Below, one piece after another: positions 7,621 through 17,760 of a stretch of 27,946 nt of DNA (position 1 is its first letter; each line of letters opens with the position of its first letter). Under the pieces are notes generated by a model that worked only from the letters and a program-made list of their open reading frames with translations, did not search any database and was not told where the DNA came from. A program made the position numbers and the translations under genes. Origin of the DNA: JAFDVN01 sp964472275 (GTDB lineage Bacteria > Acidobacteriota > Holophagae > Holophagales > Holophagaceae); assembly GCA_964472275.1 (NCBI GenBank), contig CAYYJN010000025.1:1-27946 (forward strand), read 5' to 3'.

Positions 7621-8796
7621 TTGAATCGGATGCGATTCCATCCAATGTGGCGCAGCGCGGGGACACCTCACACGGGGCTCCTTCAGCGGCCTATGGCAAG
7701 CCTGGTCCTCATGGGCTTCGCCTGGATCGCCGCCTGCCTTCCCCTTTCTGCGCAGAACGCGAACCGGGGACTCGTCCACACCACCCATACGGTCGGATCC
7801 CAGGCCAATCTCAATTTCGGAACCTTCATCGCGGGAGCAGGGGGCGGCACCCTCACGCTGGATAGTTCCGGCTCCCGGACCTCGACCGGCACGGTCGTAC
7901 CCATGCTCACGGCACCCGCGCCGGCAGCCGGGTTCATCGTGATCAACTTGAACGGCACGCTCACCAATGGTTATCCCGGCTACAACGGTCGGTGGGTGGC
8001 GGACTACTACCTCTTCATCGGCACGGATCAATGCGCGACCCCCTCCGCGAACGCGAATGACCCTGGCTTCTTCGGGTATCCAGTCCGCACCCCCAACGCC
8101 TATACCATTCCAAATCTCACGCTGAATCGGGTGGGCGGGGGCGCCAGCATGGTGGTGAATTTCACGCCCCAATCCGTCTCCACGCCTCCGGGCTACCAGA
8201 CGACGAACATCGCCGCCAGCAGCACCGCCAACCCATTCGTGTCCCAGCCCCAGTACATCGTTGGAACCGTCAATGTGGCCGCGAACCAGATGACCGGGAC
8301 TTATACCCGGAACATCATCATCAGCTACAACGACGGCAACGGCGCGAATACGACCACCGTGACCGTCACCGCCACGGTGATGGCGCCGCTGACCCTGGTG
8401 AAGAATACCGATATGGATTTCGGGACCCTGGTGGCCGGGGCGGGCACGGCGACCTTGAGCCCTACCGGGGTGCTCACCACCACCCCCGCGGTCATTCCGC
8501 TGGCGGGAGTGCCCACCGCAGCCCGGTTCTCGGCCCAGGGCGCCCAAGGGAACAACTACCTGTTCTCCCTGCCTTCCTCGGTCACCCTGTCCAACGGCTC
8601 GGGGGGAACCGTCGTGGTGGACACCTTCACGGCAGATCGCCCCTTGACCGGCACCTTCCCGGCGGCCGGTTCCCAGCCGGTGGTCTTCAATGTGGGGGGA
8701 ACGCTCCACACGACTGGGACCGAGCCCGATGGGCTCTATCAGGCCTCGTTGATGGCGGGGGGTAGCACTTTCACCGCCAACATTGTTTACAATTAG
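7621..8796 (+). CDS. Exported protein with two DUF4402-like repeats; possible pilus tip or minor subunit
   Basis: 391 aa from the chosen start. A signal peptide (hydrophobic MASLVLMGFAWIAACLPLS, cleavage near SAQ) is followed by two DUF4402-like beta repeats. Each opens with a FGT signature (NFGTFIAGAG near 7815; DFGTLVAGAG near 8415) and closes with a similar strand (NIIISYN at 8311-8331; ANIVYN at the C-terminus). DUF4402 proteins occur with chaperone-usher genes. The position just before a single-domain DUF4402 gene, a chaperone and an usher makes a tip or minor subunit likely by inference. Start choice: TTG at 7621 has GGGAG at 7610-7614 (6-nt spacing). An in-frame GTG at 7579 and ATGs at 7630 and 7693 are alternatives; 7693 would leave just the signal peptide core. 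Confidence 0.8.
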   Translation: MNRMRFHPMWRSAGTPHTGLLQRPMASLVLMGFAWIAACLPLSAQNANRGLVHTTHTVGSQANLNFGTFIAGAGGGTLTLDSSGSRTSTGTVVPMLTAPAPAAGFIVINLNGTLTNGYPGYNGRWVADYYLFIGTDQCATPSANANDPGFFGYPVRTPNAYTIPNLTLNRVGGGASMVVNFTPQSVSTPPGYQTTNIAASSTANPFVSQPQYIVGTVNVAANQMTGTYTRNIIISYNDGNGANTTTVTVTATVMAPLTLVKNTDMDFGTLVAGAGTATLSPTGVLTTTPAVIPLAGVPTAARFSAQGAQGNNYLFSLPSSVTLSNGSGGTVVVDTFTADRPLTGTFPAAGSQPVVFNVGGTLHTTGTEPDGLYQASLMAGGSTFTANIVYN

Positions 8797-8899
8797 GGGA
8801 TGGGGAGGATGCCTTCCCGGACGAAATTAAATTTTTCCGAAACCCTGGACGATTCCACCTCTTAGCAGGACATTTACCTACTCTTTCCCCGGAGCCCCC

Positions 8900-9532
8900 A
8901 TGACCAAGCTCGTTCGCACCCTTCCTCTCCTCGTCTTGGCCGCCGCGGCTGCTCCCGCCTTCGCCCAGACCGCCGCCACCGCCAACATCGGCGCGCGCCT
9001 CCTCCGCCCCCTGACGATCACCAAGGCGGCCGACATGGAGTTCGGCACCCTCGCCGTCACCGACTGGACCGTGGCTGGCACTGCGGTGCTGACCACCGGC
9101 GGCGCTTACGGCGCCATCACCAACGCGACCGCCCTGAACCTCGGCGGCCCGGTGGCTGGTGCCCCTCAGGCGGCTTCGTTCACCCTCAAGGGATCGGCGG
9201 GTCGCTCTTACAAGGTTTGGTTGACCGCGACCTCCGTCACGCTGAAGACCACGGGCGCCGGCACTTCCACCATCACGGCCGACACCTTCACTTTCACCGA
9301 TGCGACGGGCGGCACCTTCCCCGCCGGTGGCGGCACGCCGCTGCCGACCGCCAAGCCAGGCGCCACGAACGCCACGCTCTCCGGTGCGACCACCACCACG
9401 ACTGGCGTGACGGACACCATCAACGCGGGCGGCACGCTGCGCTGGGGTGCGAATCTCACGGATGACGGCGACTACACCGCAGCCGCTCAGGCTGCGGGCA
9501 ATGGGCTCACCGTGAATGTGGCCTACAACTAA
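8900..9532 (+). CDS. DUF4402 domain protein, candidate major pilus/fibre subunit
   Basis: A 210-aa secreted protein with signal peptide MTKLVRTLPLLVLAAAAAPAFA. The mature protein is one DUF4402 domain: LRPLTITKAADMEFGTLAV near the N-terminus, many Thr/Ala/Gly beta strands, and the C-terminal strand LTVNVAYN. SD GGAG (8890-8893) is 6 nt from the ATG. It lies 103 bp after the two-repeat DUF4402 gene. A terminator at 9560-9588 separates it from the chaperone gene, the usual arrangement for making far more subunit than assembly machinery. Calling it a pilin is inference from context; the domain call is firm. Confidence 0.85.
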   Translation: MTKLVRTLPLLVLAAAAAPAFAQTAATANIGARLLRPLTITKAADMEFGTLAVTDWTVAGTAVLTTGGAYGAITNATALNLGGPVAGAPQAASFTLKGSAGRSYKVWLTATSVTLKTTGAGTSTITADTFTFTDATGGTFPAGGGTPLPTAKPGATNATLSGATTTTTGVTDTINAGGTLRWGANLTDDGDYTAAAQAAGNGLTVNVAYN

Positions 9533-9559
9533 GGATTGACCCCGATCCGCCATTCTACC

Positions 9560-9594
9560 GGGCCCGGGGGGCGAACCCTCCCGGGCCCTTCTCT
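9560..9594 (+). terminator. Partial terminator/attenuator between pilin-like gene and chaperone gene
   Basis: GGGCCCGGG at 9560-9568 pairs exactly with CCCGGGCCC at 9580-9588. Up to three further G-C/G-T pairs extend inwards to a CGAAC loop. TTCTCT follows. It sits 28 nt after the pilin-like stop and just before the SD of the chaperone. Partial read-through would set a subunit to machinery ratio. Confidence 0.75.
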
Positions 9595-9605
9595 AAGGGG
9601 CCCGC

Positions 9606-10466
9606 ATGCTGAACCCACTGCTTTGGGGAGCGCTGCTCTGCCTCACCCCTCAAGCTCCCGCCAAGCCTTCGACCGCGGTTCCTCCCGCGGTGCAGCAGGA
9701 CGAGGTCTCCGGCGGGGATGTGGCCGTCGCGCCCTCCCGCCTCATCCTGGAAGGCTCCAAACGGTCTGGGGAGCTCTACCTCATCAATTCCTCGGATGAA
9801 CCCGGGCATTACGAGCTCTCCTTCGTCTTCTTCGGCATGAAGCCGGATGGGGATCTCTTCCAGAAGGATCTCAAGGACCTGACGCCTGAGGACCATTTCG
9901 CGGGCGATCTGCTGCGCTTCTCGCCTCGCGAGCTGGATTTGAATGGCGGCGAAAGCCAGGTGGTCCGCTTCCGCCTGCGGCTGCCCGCGAACCTGCCCGA
10001 AGGCGAATACCGGGCGCACATCTTCATCCGCTCCGTGCCCAAAGGCCCCGTCGCGGAAGCCAAGGTGAACAAAGGGCATTTGAGCTTCTCGATCAAGCCT
10101 ACCTACGGGGTTTCGGTGCCCATCATCATCCGCCACGGCAAGCTCGCGGCGACCGCGGGCCTAAGCCATCTGGAACTGGCCACCCTCAAGGACCACATGG
10201 TGCTGAAGGCGGACCTGACCCGGATGGGTCAGGCCAGCATCTACGGCAATCTGGAAGTGCAGTGGACCCCCGCCAAGGCCAAGACCAGCAAGGTGGTCGG
10301 CGCGCTTCGCGGCGTGGCCGTCTACCCGGAAATTCCCAGCCGCCCGGTGGCGCTCCCGCTGGCGGATCCCGAGGGTCATCCGATTCAAGGCGGCACACTG
10401 AAACTCCTGTTCCACGATCCTGAGACGGGCGCCACCTTGGCTCAGGCGGAGATCCCTGCTCCATGA
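9606..10466 (+). CDS. Periplasmic pilus-assembly chaperone (PapD/EcpB-like)
   Basis: A 286-aa periplasmic protein that should bind DUF4402 subunits after Sec export and hand them to the usher. The signal peptide is in the first 20-25 residues. The first Ig-like domain (about 40-180) begins VAVAPSRLILEGSKRSGELYLINSS, the typical N-terminal chaperone strand. It contains QVVRFRLRLPANLPEGEYRAHI, matching the chaperone pattern with a G1 strand before GVSVPIIIRHG, the usual inter-domain junction. A second, shorter domain follows (about 185-280). ATG at 9606 has AAGGGG (9595-9600), 5 nt spacing. The stop overlaps the usher start as ATGA, so the two are coupled. The subfamily (alpha/Ecp-like versus archaic) is not decidable by eye. 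Confidence 0.85.
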   Translation: MLNPLLWGALLCLTPQAPAKPSTAVPPAVQQDEVSGGDVAVAPSRLILEGSKRSGELYLINSSDEPGHYELSFVFFGMKPDGDLFQKDLKDLTPEDHFAGDLLRFSPRELDLNGGESQVVRFRLRLPANLPEGEYRAHIFIRSVPKGPVAEAKVNKGHLSFSIKPTYGVSVPIIIRHGKLAATAGLSHLELATLKDHMVLKADLTRMGQASIYGNLEVQWTPAKAKTSKVVGALRGVAVYPEIPSRPVALPLADPEGHPIQGGTLKLLFHDPETGATLAQAEIPAP

Positions 10467-13400
10467 CGGGATCCTCGCCGCGCCGGGCCATCCGCTGGCC
10501 GAAGGTCATGGCCTTGGCCTGCCTGGGCGCGGGCCTGTTCGCGGCGGGGTCCGCTGGCAGCGAGCGCGCGGGCGGAGCCGCGGGGCCTTCCGCCGGGGCG
10601 GCTGGGGCTTCCGGCGCGGACCGCTACGAGTCCTTCCTCAGCTCAAGGCCGGACTCGGATCTGGATCTCTACCAAGTGGTTCTGGATGGTCAGGCGGTGG
10701 GCGATCCCATCGCCGGATTCCAGGTGGATCGGGACCATGTGCTGCTGCCCTTGGGCCAGCTCGCGGAACTGTTCCAGTTCAATCTCACGGTGGACCCGGT
10801 CTCCGGAACCGTGAAAGGCTTCCTCTGGAAACCGGAAGAATCCTTCAGCTTGGATCTCCACGCGGGCATGGCCACGAGCCGCGGGGTCGCCGCGCGCCTC
10901 CAGAAGGGGATGGTGGAGGCGCGGCCCGATGACATCTATGTGGACGCGACCCTCCTTTCCGCTTGGTGGCCGGTGCGGGTGGAGTTCAACCAGCGCGCCC
11001 TGGTGGTGAAGGCCACCTCGCTGGAAGAATCGCCCGCCAAGGCCAACGCGCGGCGGCAGAAGGCGGACCGCAAGCTGGGCGGGCTGGGGAACAAGGGCGT
11101 GTTCCTGCCAAGAACCGTGACGCCCTACCGCGCGCTGGAAGTGGATTCCCTCGACTTGAACGCCTCGGCGGCGTGGTCCCAGACCGAGCCGAAGCACACC
11201 TACACCGGCGGCATCGCCGCCGCGGGCGACCTGCTCTGGATGAGCGGCTACGCAAACTACCAAGCCGCCAATGACGGAAGCCACTCTTTCATCGGCTGGT
11301 TGGAGCGCCAAGATCCGGAGGGCGGCCTGCTCGGCCCCATGGACGCCAAGCGCGTGGCCTTGGGGGATGTGGCTTCCCCCGCGATGAGCCTGATCACGAA
11401 CGGCGGCATGGGGCCTGGAGGGCTGATCTCCACCTTCCAGCCCGGGCGCGAGATCCGGAATGACCGCCGCAACTTCACGGGCGCGCTCCCCGCGGGATGG
11501 CAGGCGGAGCTGTATGTGAACGGCCTGCTCCAAGCCTTCCAGGCCAGTCGCCCCGATGGCCTCTACGAATTCAACGATGTTCCCATGAGCTACGGCCTCA
11601 ACCTCGTGAAGGTGGTGCTGTACGGCCCTCAGGGTGAGCGCCAGGAAATTGATTCCAAGATCGAGACGCAGAACCTCGTGGCCGCCAAGGGCGAGTTCGA
11701 CTACACCTTCTACGCGGGCAAGCCGTTCAACGAGCTGAAGCGCGCGTCGCTCCAGACGGCCTACGGCATCAGCCACGATTGGAACCTGCTCGTGGGCGCG
11801 GCGGGGGTGGAGTTCAACGGTCTCGGCGGCACCCAGGACATCGCGGGATCACGCACCGACCACGGCTACGCGACAGGCGGGCTCCAAGGCCAGGTGGGCG
11901 GCTGGGGGCTCCAGGGCCTGCTCTCCAAGGACTTCAACGGCGGCGAAGCGAGCTTGGTCAGCGCCCGGACCCGGCTCGGCGCCTGGACCTTCGGCGGGAC
12001 TCAAGTCTGGTTGAACAACTACATCTCGGATGAATTCCAGGCCAACAACGGACAGGTCAAGACCCGGTCCCTATTCGATTTCTCCGGCTCCATCCCTGAC
12101 CTGACCGCGCCCATCCTCGGCATCGGCGGCAATGTCCAACTCGACACGCTCGTGGATGGCGCCACGATCACGCGTGGTTACCTCTTCCTTGGCAGTTCGC
12201 TGGGCCGCTGGTCGCTCTCGAACCAACTCAGCGCGGTGAAGGACAGCCGCATCTCCGGCCCCACGCCCATCCAGGGCGCTTTCCTCCTGAGCCGCGGCTT
12301 CAATGGATTCAACCTCCGGGGCAGCGCGGGCTACCAACTCGAGCCCGATGGCAAGCTCCAGACGCTCGCTCTCACGGCGGACACGAATCGCGTGGCCTCC
12401 TGGTACCTGACGAGCACGGCCCAATACAGTGTGGCGGCGAAGGATTGGGCGATCTACGCGGGCGCGTTGAAGTCCCAAGGCCGCTTCTCGCTCGGCATCA
12501 ATGTGGGTCACAGCACCAGCTCGGGATGGAACGCGGCGGTCACCTTCCACATCGGCCTGTCGCGGGACACGATCCGCGGCGGCTGGTTGGCCCAGGCGCA
12601 GCAGGCCACGGCCCAAAGCCTCATCCTCGGCCACGCGTTCCTGGATGGGAACCGCAACGGCCGCTACGACGAAGGTGAGCAGGGCGTTCCCGCCAGTTTC
12701 GGAATGTCGGGCTACGGCCCCGGCGCGACGGCCGGTCAGGACGGGGTGGGCGCCATGATGGGCGCTCCGCCCTGGACCGACCTTCGCGTGGGCATGACTC
12801 CGCCCGATGGCGGAGACAACAGCATCTACAAGGCCGATGTGCCGGTGAAGCGCATCCTGTCTCGTCCCGGCCGCACCACCGTCGTGGATTTCCCCATCGC
12901 GCTGATGGCGGAGGTGGATGGAACGCTCTACATCGAGGACGGCGCCGCGCCCGCGCCCCGCGGCGGCCTCCATGTGGAGCTGGTGGACGAGAAGGGCCTC
13001 GTGGTCCAGACGGCCCGCTCCGCCTTCGATGGCTATTTCGAATTCAAGAATGTGGAATCCGGGAAGCGTTACACCCTCCGGCTCAAAGCCGACGAAGCGA
13101 CGATGCTTGGCGTGCAGTCCGGCAATGCCCACCTCGTGTCGGTCGCTCCGGAAGGCGGCTACTTCGATGGCCAGGATCTGATCCTCGTGGTGCATCCGCC
13201 CGTGGAGGCGCCCGCCGCCGCCGCGCCGCTCCCAACGCCGACCATCCCAGCACCGGCGCCCGCCTTGCCGCCGCCCGCTCCCGCTGATCCGCTTCCCTCT
13301 CCCGCACCCGCGCCTACGACCGCGCAGTTGCAGGAGGCCGTCCTTCACGGGCCTCCCCAGCAGGCGGCGCAATTGTCCGAAGCTTGGATCGCGCACACGG

Positions 13401-13687
13401 ATCTCAGGGGCTGGGCGGTGCGGGCGCAGGTGGGGGCGCTGCCTTCGACGCTGCTGGAGGCTTCGGAATATCTGGACCCGAAGGACGGCGCGATCCTGCT
13501 GCGACCCTGGGCGCTCAGCAACGGGCAGTGCGCGCGGCAGTTCTTCGTCGCCGGGTTCAAGACCAAGGCCTCGGCGCAGCGCTACGCGGCGCACTTGCGC
13601 GTCAACAAAGAGCTGGACCCGCCCCGGGTGATGCCCGTGAAGGACCTCCTCGGCGCCGAACCGCCCTGCTCCTTCTACGCCGAATAG
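10463..13687 (+). CDS. Usher-like outer-membrane protein with SdrD-B-like, carboxypeptidase-regulatory-like and SPOR-like C-terminal domains
   Basis: A 1074-aa exported protein. Visible parts in order: signal/anchor and a Gly/Ala-rich linker (1-55); an N-terminal domain (about 60-190, LDLYQVVLDGQAVGD); a long beta-strand-rich, probably barrel-forming region (about 225-715) with an usher-like segment ELYVNGLLQAFQASRPDGLYEF near 349-370; a Ca-binding SdrD-B-like motif (LDGNRNGRYDEGEQG, about 724-740); a carboxypeptidase-regulatory-like beta domain (about 816-875, DGYFEFKNVESGKRYTLRL); a Pro/Ala linker (about 911-952); and a SPOR-like end (about 975-1074, WAVRAQVG and QFFVAGFKTKASAQRYAAHL). The role would be secreting and assembling DUF4402 fibres. 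The usher call rests on context and the barrel/LYVNG region. The SPOR-like tail, which would suggest peptidoglycan contact, is unusual for an usher. Confidence 0.75.
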   Translation: MTGSSPRRAIRWPKVMALACLGAGLFAAGSAGSERAGGAAGPSAGAAGASGADRYESFLSSRPDSDLDLYQVVLDGQAVGDPIAGFQVDRDHVLLPLGQLAELFQFNLTVDPVSGTVKGFLWKPEESFSLDLHAGMATSRGVAARLQKGMVEARPDDIYVDATLLSAWWPVRVEFNQRALVVKATSLEESPAKANARRQKADRKLGGLGNKGVFLPRTVTPYRALEVDSLDLNASAAWSQTEPKHTYTGGIAAAGDLLWMSGYANYQAANDGSHSFIGWLERQDPEGGLLGPMDAKRVALGDVASPAMSLITNGGMGPGGLISTFQPGREIRNDRRNFTGALPAGWQAELYVNGLLQAFQASRPDGLYEFNDVPMSYGLNLVKVVLYGPQGERQEIDSKIETQNLVAAKGEFDYTFYAGKPFNELKRASLQTAYGISHDWNLLVGAAGVEFNGLGGTQDIAGSRTDHGYATGGLQGQVGGWGLQGLLSKDFNGGEASLVSARTRLGAWTFGGTQVWLNNYISDEFQANNGQVKTRSLFDFSGSIPDLTAPILGIGGNVQLDTLVDGATITRGYLFLGSSLGRWSLSNQLSAVKDSRISGPTPIQGAFLLSRGFNGFNLRGSAGYQLEPDGKLQTLALTADTNRVASWYLTSTAQYSVAAKDWAIYAGALKSQGRFSLGINVGHSTSSGWNAAVTFHIGLSRDTIRGGWLAQAQQATAQSLILGHAFLDGNRNGRYDEGEQGVPASFGMSGYGPGATAGQDGVGAMMGAPPWTDLRVGMTPPDGGDNSIYKADVPVKRILSRPGRTTVVDFPIALMAEVDGTLYIEDGAAPAPRGGLHVELVDEKGLVVQTARSAFDGYFEFKNVESGKRYTLRLKADEATMLGVQSGNAHLVSVAPEGGYFDGQDLILVVHPPVEAPAAAAPLPTPTIPAPAPALPPPAPADPLPSPAPAPTTAQLQEAVLHGPPQQAAQLSEAWIAHTDLRGWAVRAQVGALPSTLLEASEYLDPKDGAILLRPWALSNGQCARQFFVAGFKTKASAQRYAAHLRVNKELDPPRVMPVKDLLGAEPPCSFYAE

Positions 13688-13697
13688 CCTCGCCCGC

Positions 13698-13916
13698 TCA
13701 GTGCTGCTTCATCAGCCACGCCACGAGGCGCTGGCGGAAGCCGTGGGGGTTGTCCAGGTCGGTGGGCATGAGCCGGGCGGGGTGGTCCACTTCGGTGAAG
13801 GCGAGGGGCGCGGCGTCGGGCCGTTGCAGGCCGCCGAGGGAACTCCGCACCATACCCCGCCGCTCGACGAGCGTGGGCCTCCAGTGACGACGCCGTTCCA
13901 CACCATTCCAGTGCAT
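13698..13916 (-). CDS. Small hypothetical protein
   Basis: A 72-aa cytoplasmic protein of unknown function. It is rich in Arg and has no signal peptide or membrane segment (MHWNGVERRRHWRP... ending LVAWLMKQH). I believe it is real: a clean Shine-Dalgarno GGAG lies 6 nt before the ATG on the minus strand, its composition is balanced, and it fits exactly between the usher stop (10 bp away, convergent) and the divergent glycosylase gene. I recognise no domain. Confidence 0.6.
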   Translation of the reverse strand: MHWNGVERRRHWRPTLVERRGMVRSSLGGLQRPDAAPLAFTEVDHPARLMPTDLDNPHGFRQRLVAWLMKQH

Positions 13917-14001
13917 GGCGAACTCCAGGGAATGCTAAAGATAGGCCTTCCAGACCGCCCCGCCAGAGGCCGTGGCAAACTGGGCTTTTTGAAGGAGTTC
14001 C

Positions 14002-14619
14002 ATGGGGCGCATCCAGGGCCGCAGGGTGGAGGCGCTCTTTCCGGAGACTGGCCCGGTGTGCGTCTTCCTCATGGGCGAAGCCCCCGGGCCCCTCGGCGCG
14101 GATCAAAGCGGCCTTCCCTTTTGGGGGGACCGGGCGGGGCGGCTGGTCTACCAGGCCTTGGAGACCGCTGGCATGGCCGAGGTGCCATCCGAAGCCTGGG
14201 AGCCCTGGGACGGCGCGCGCTTCGCCGCGCTCGGCTTGCGGCCCCGGCTGCGCGGCGCGGTGCTGGGCAACGCGTGGCCCTCGTGCCCGACGGAGGATGG
14301 CCAGACCTTTCGCGCGCCCAAGGACCGCGAACTGCGCGAACCCGCGAACCTGGCCCGCCTCGGCGCGGATCTGAAACGGGCCGCCGAGCGCGGCCCAGGT
14401 CGGCTCCAGCTCATCGGTCTCGGCCGCCGCGCCGCGTGGGTGCTGGACAAGCTCATCGAGCCGCCGCCCTTCGATCTGACCTTCCTGCCCCACCCCAGCG
14501 CCCAGGGGCTGCTCCAGGCCGCGCCGGACAAGGGGCGCGGCTTGCGGCTTCAGGATCTTCAAACAGCCTGGATGGAGCATTTGACTTCCATCCTGTCGCG
14601 TCATTCGCACTGTTCTTAA
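14002..14619 (+). CDS. Uracil-DNA glycosylase superfamily protein
   Basis: A 205-aa protein with the two hallmark motifs of the UDG superfamily. Motif 1 is GEAPG at residues 25-29, followed by DQSGLPFWGDRAGRLVY. Motif 2 is H164-P-S in FLPHPSAQG. The expected activity is excision of uracil or a related damaged base from DNA. Family 4 enzymes carry a four-cysteine 4Fe-4S cluster, but here only three cysteines exist (20, 95, 204), so the cluster is probably absent and this may be a divergent family. AAGGAG (13992-13997) sits 4 nt before the ATG. It is divergent from the small hypothetical gene; 85 bp holds both promoters. Confidence 0.8.
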   Translation: MGRIQGRRVEALFPETGPVCVFLMGEAPGPLGADQSGLPFWGDRAGRLVYQALETAGMAEVPSEAWEPWDGARFAALGLRPRLRGAVLGNAWPSCPTEDGQTFRAPKDRELREPANLARLGADLKRAAERGPGRLQLIGLGRRAAWVLDKLIEPPPFDLTFLPHPSAQGLLQAAPDKGRGLRLQDLQTAWMEHLTSILSRHSHCS

Positions 14620-14621
14620 CA
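14610..14621 (+). promoter_or_regulatory. 12-mer CTGTTCTTAACA upstream of the M16 peptidase
   Basis: Exact copy of the word at 253-264. It overlaps the glycosylase stop codon (TAA at 14617-14619) and ends 84 nt before the M16 start. The following stretch (to about 14635) is AT-rich. A promoter or operator role is a guess from the shared position upstream of exported peptidases. Confidence 0.3.
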
Positions 14622-14705
14622 AGAATTAATGTAAGCCTCTCAACGCGAGGTTCCGTAAGCTTGGGATAGGTCCAGTGGGACCGGTTCCTTGAATGGGAGG
14701 CTTCT

Positions 14706-17531
<2,826 letters not shown>

Positions 17532-17546
17532 GCCTCGCAGTCAAGC

Positions 17547-17582
17547 ACTTGAGGACGCAGGCCAGGGCCTGCGTCCTCAAGT
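17547..17582 (+). terminator. Perfect 17-bp inverted repeat after the M16 gene, at the contig edge
   Basis: 17547-17563 pairs perfectly with 17566-17582 with only AG between, giving a functional loop of about four bases. It starts 15 nt after the M16 stop, so it is probably the gene's terminator. The sequence breaks into N right at its end, so any T tract is not visible. Confidence 0.6.
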
Positions 17583-17682
17583 NNNNNNNNNNNNNNNNNN
17601 NNNNNNNNNNNNNNNNNNNNNNNNNNNNNNNNNNNNNNNNNNNNNNNNNNNNNNNNNNNNNNNNNNNNNNNNNNNNNNNNNN
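17583..17682. other. Scaffold gap of exactly 100 N
   Basis: One hundred N, the usual placeholder for a gap of unknown length. The left contig ends CCTCAAGT (17575-17582) and the right contig begins with the same CCTCAAGT (17683-17690). The true gap may be short or nil, with the hairpin having stopped the assembly. Confidence 0.95.
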
Positions 17683-17760
17683 CCTCAAGTTGCCCTGCAC
17701 CTCGTCAAACCCATCCAAGCCATCGGGGCTTGGTCTTAAACAGTACGAAAGGAAGTCTTC

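Noticed and set aside
8796..8830. A possible terminator (GGGAGG/CCTTCCC) between the two DUF4402 genes
   Set aside because: The stem is short with a wobble pair, and no T tract follows directly; the T run comes about 20 nt later.
12071..13594. A 507-codon minus-strand frame opposite the usher-like gene
   Set aside because: Arg/Gly/Val/Ala-rich with no motifs; the usher frame has continuous domain-like sequence and is coupled to the chaperone.
14620..14700. A small CCTC/GAGG hairpin between the glycosylase and the M16 gene
   Set aside because: Only four pairs and no T tract; not enough for a terminator or riboswitch.
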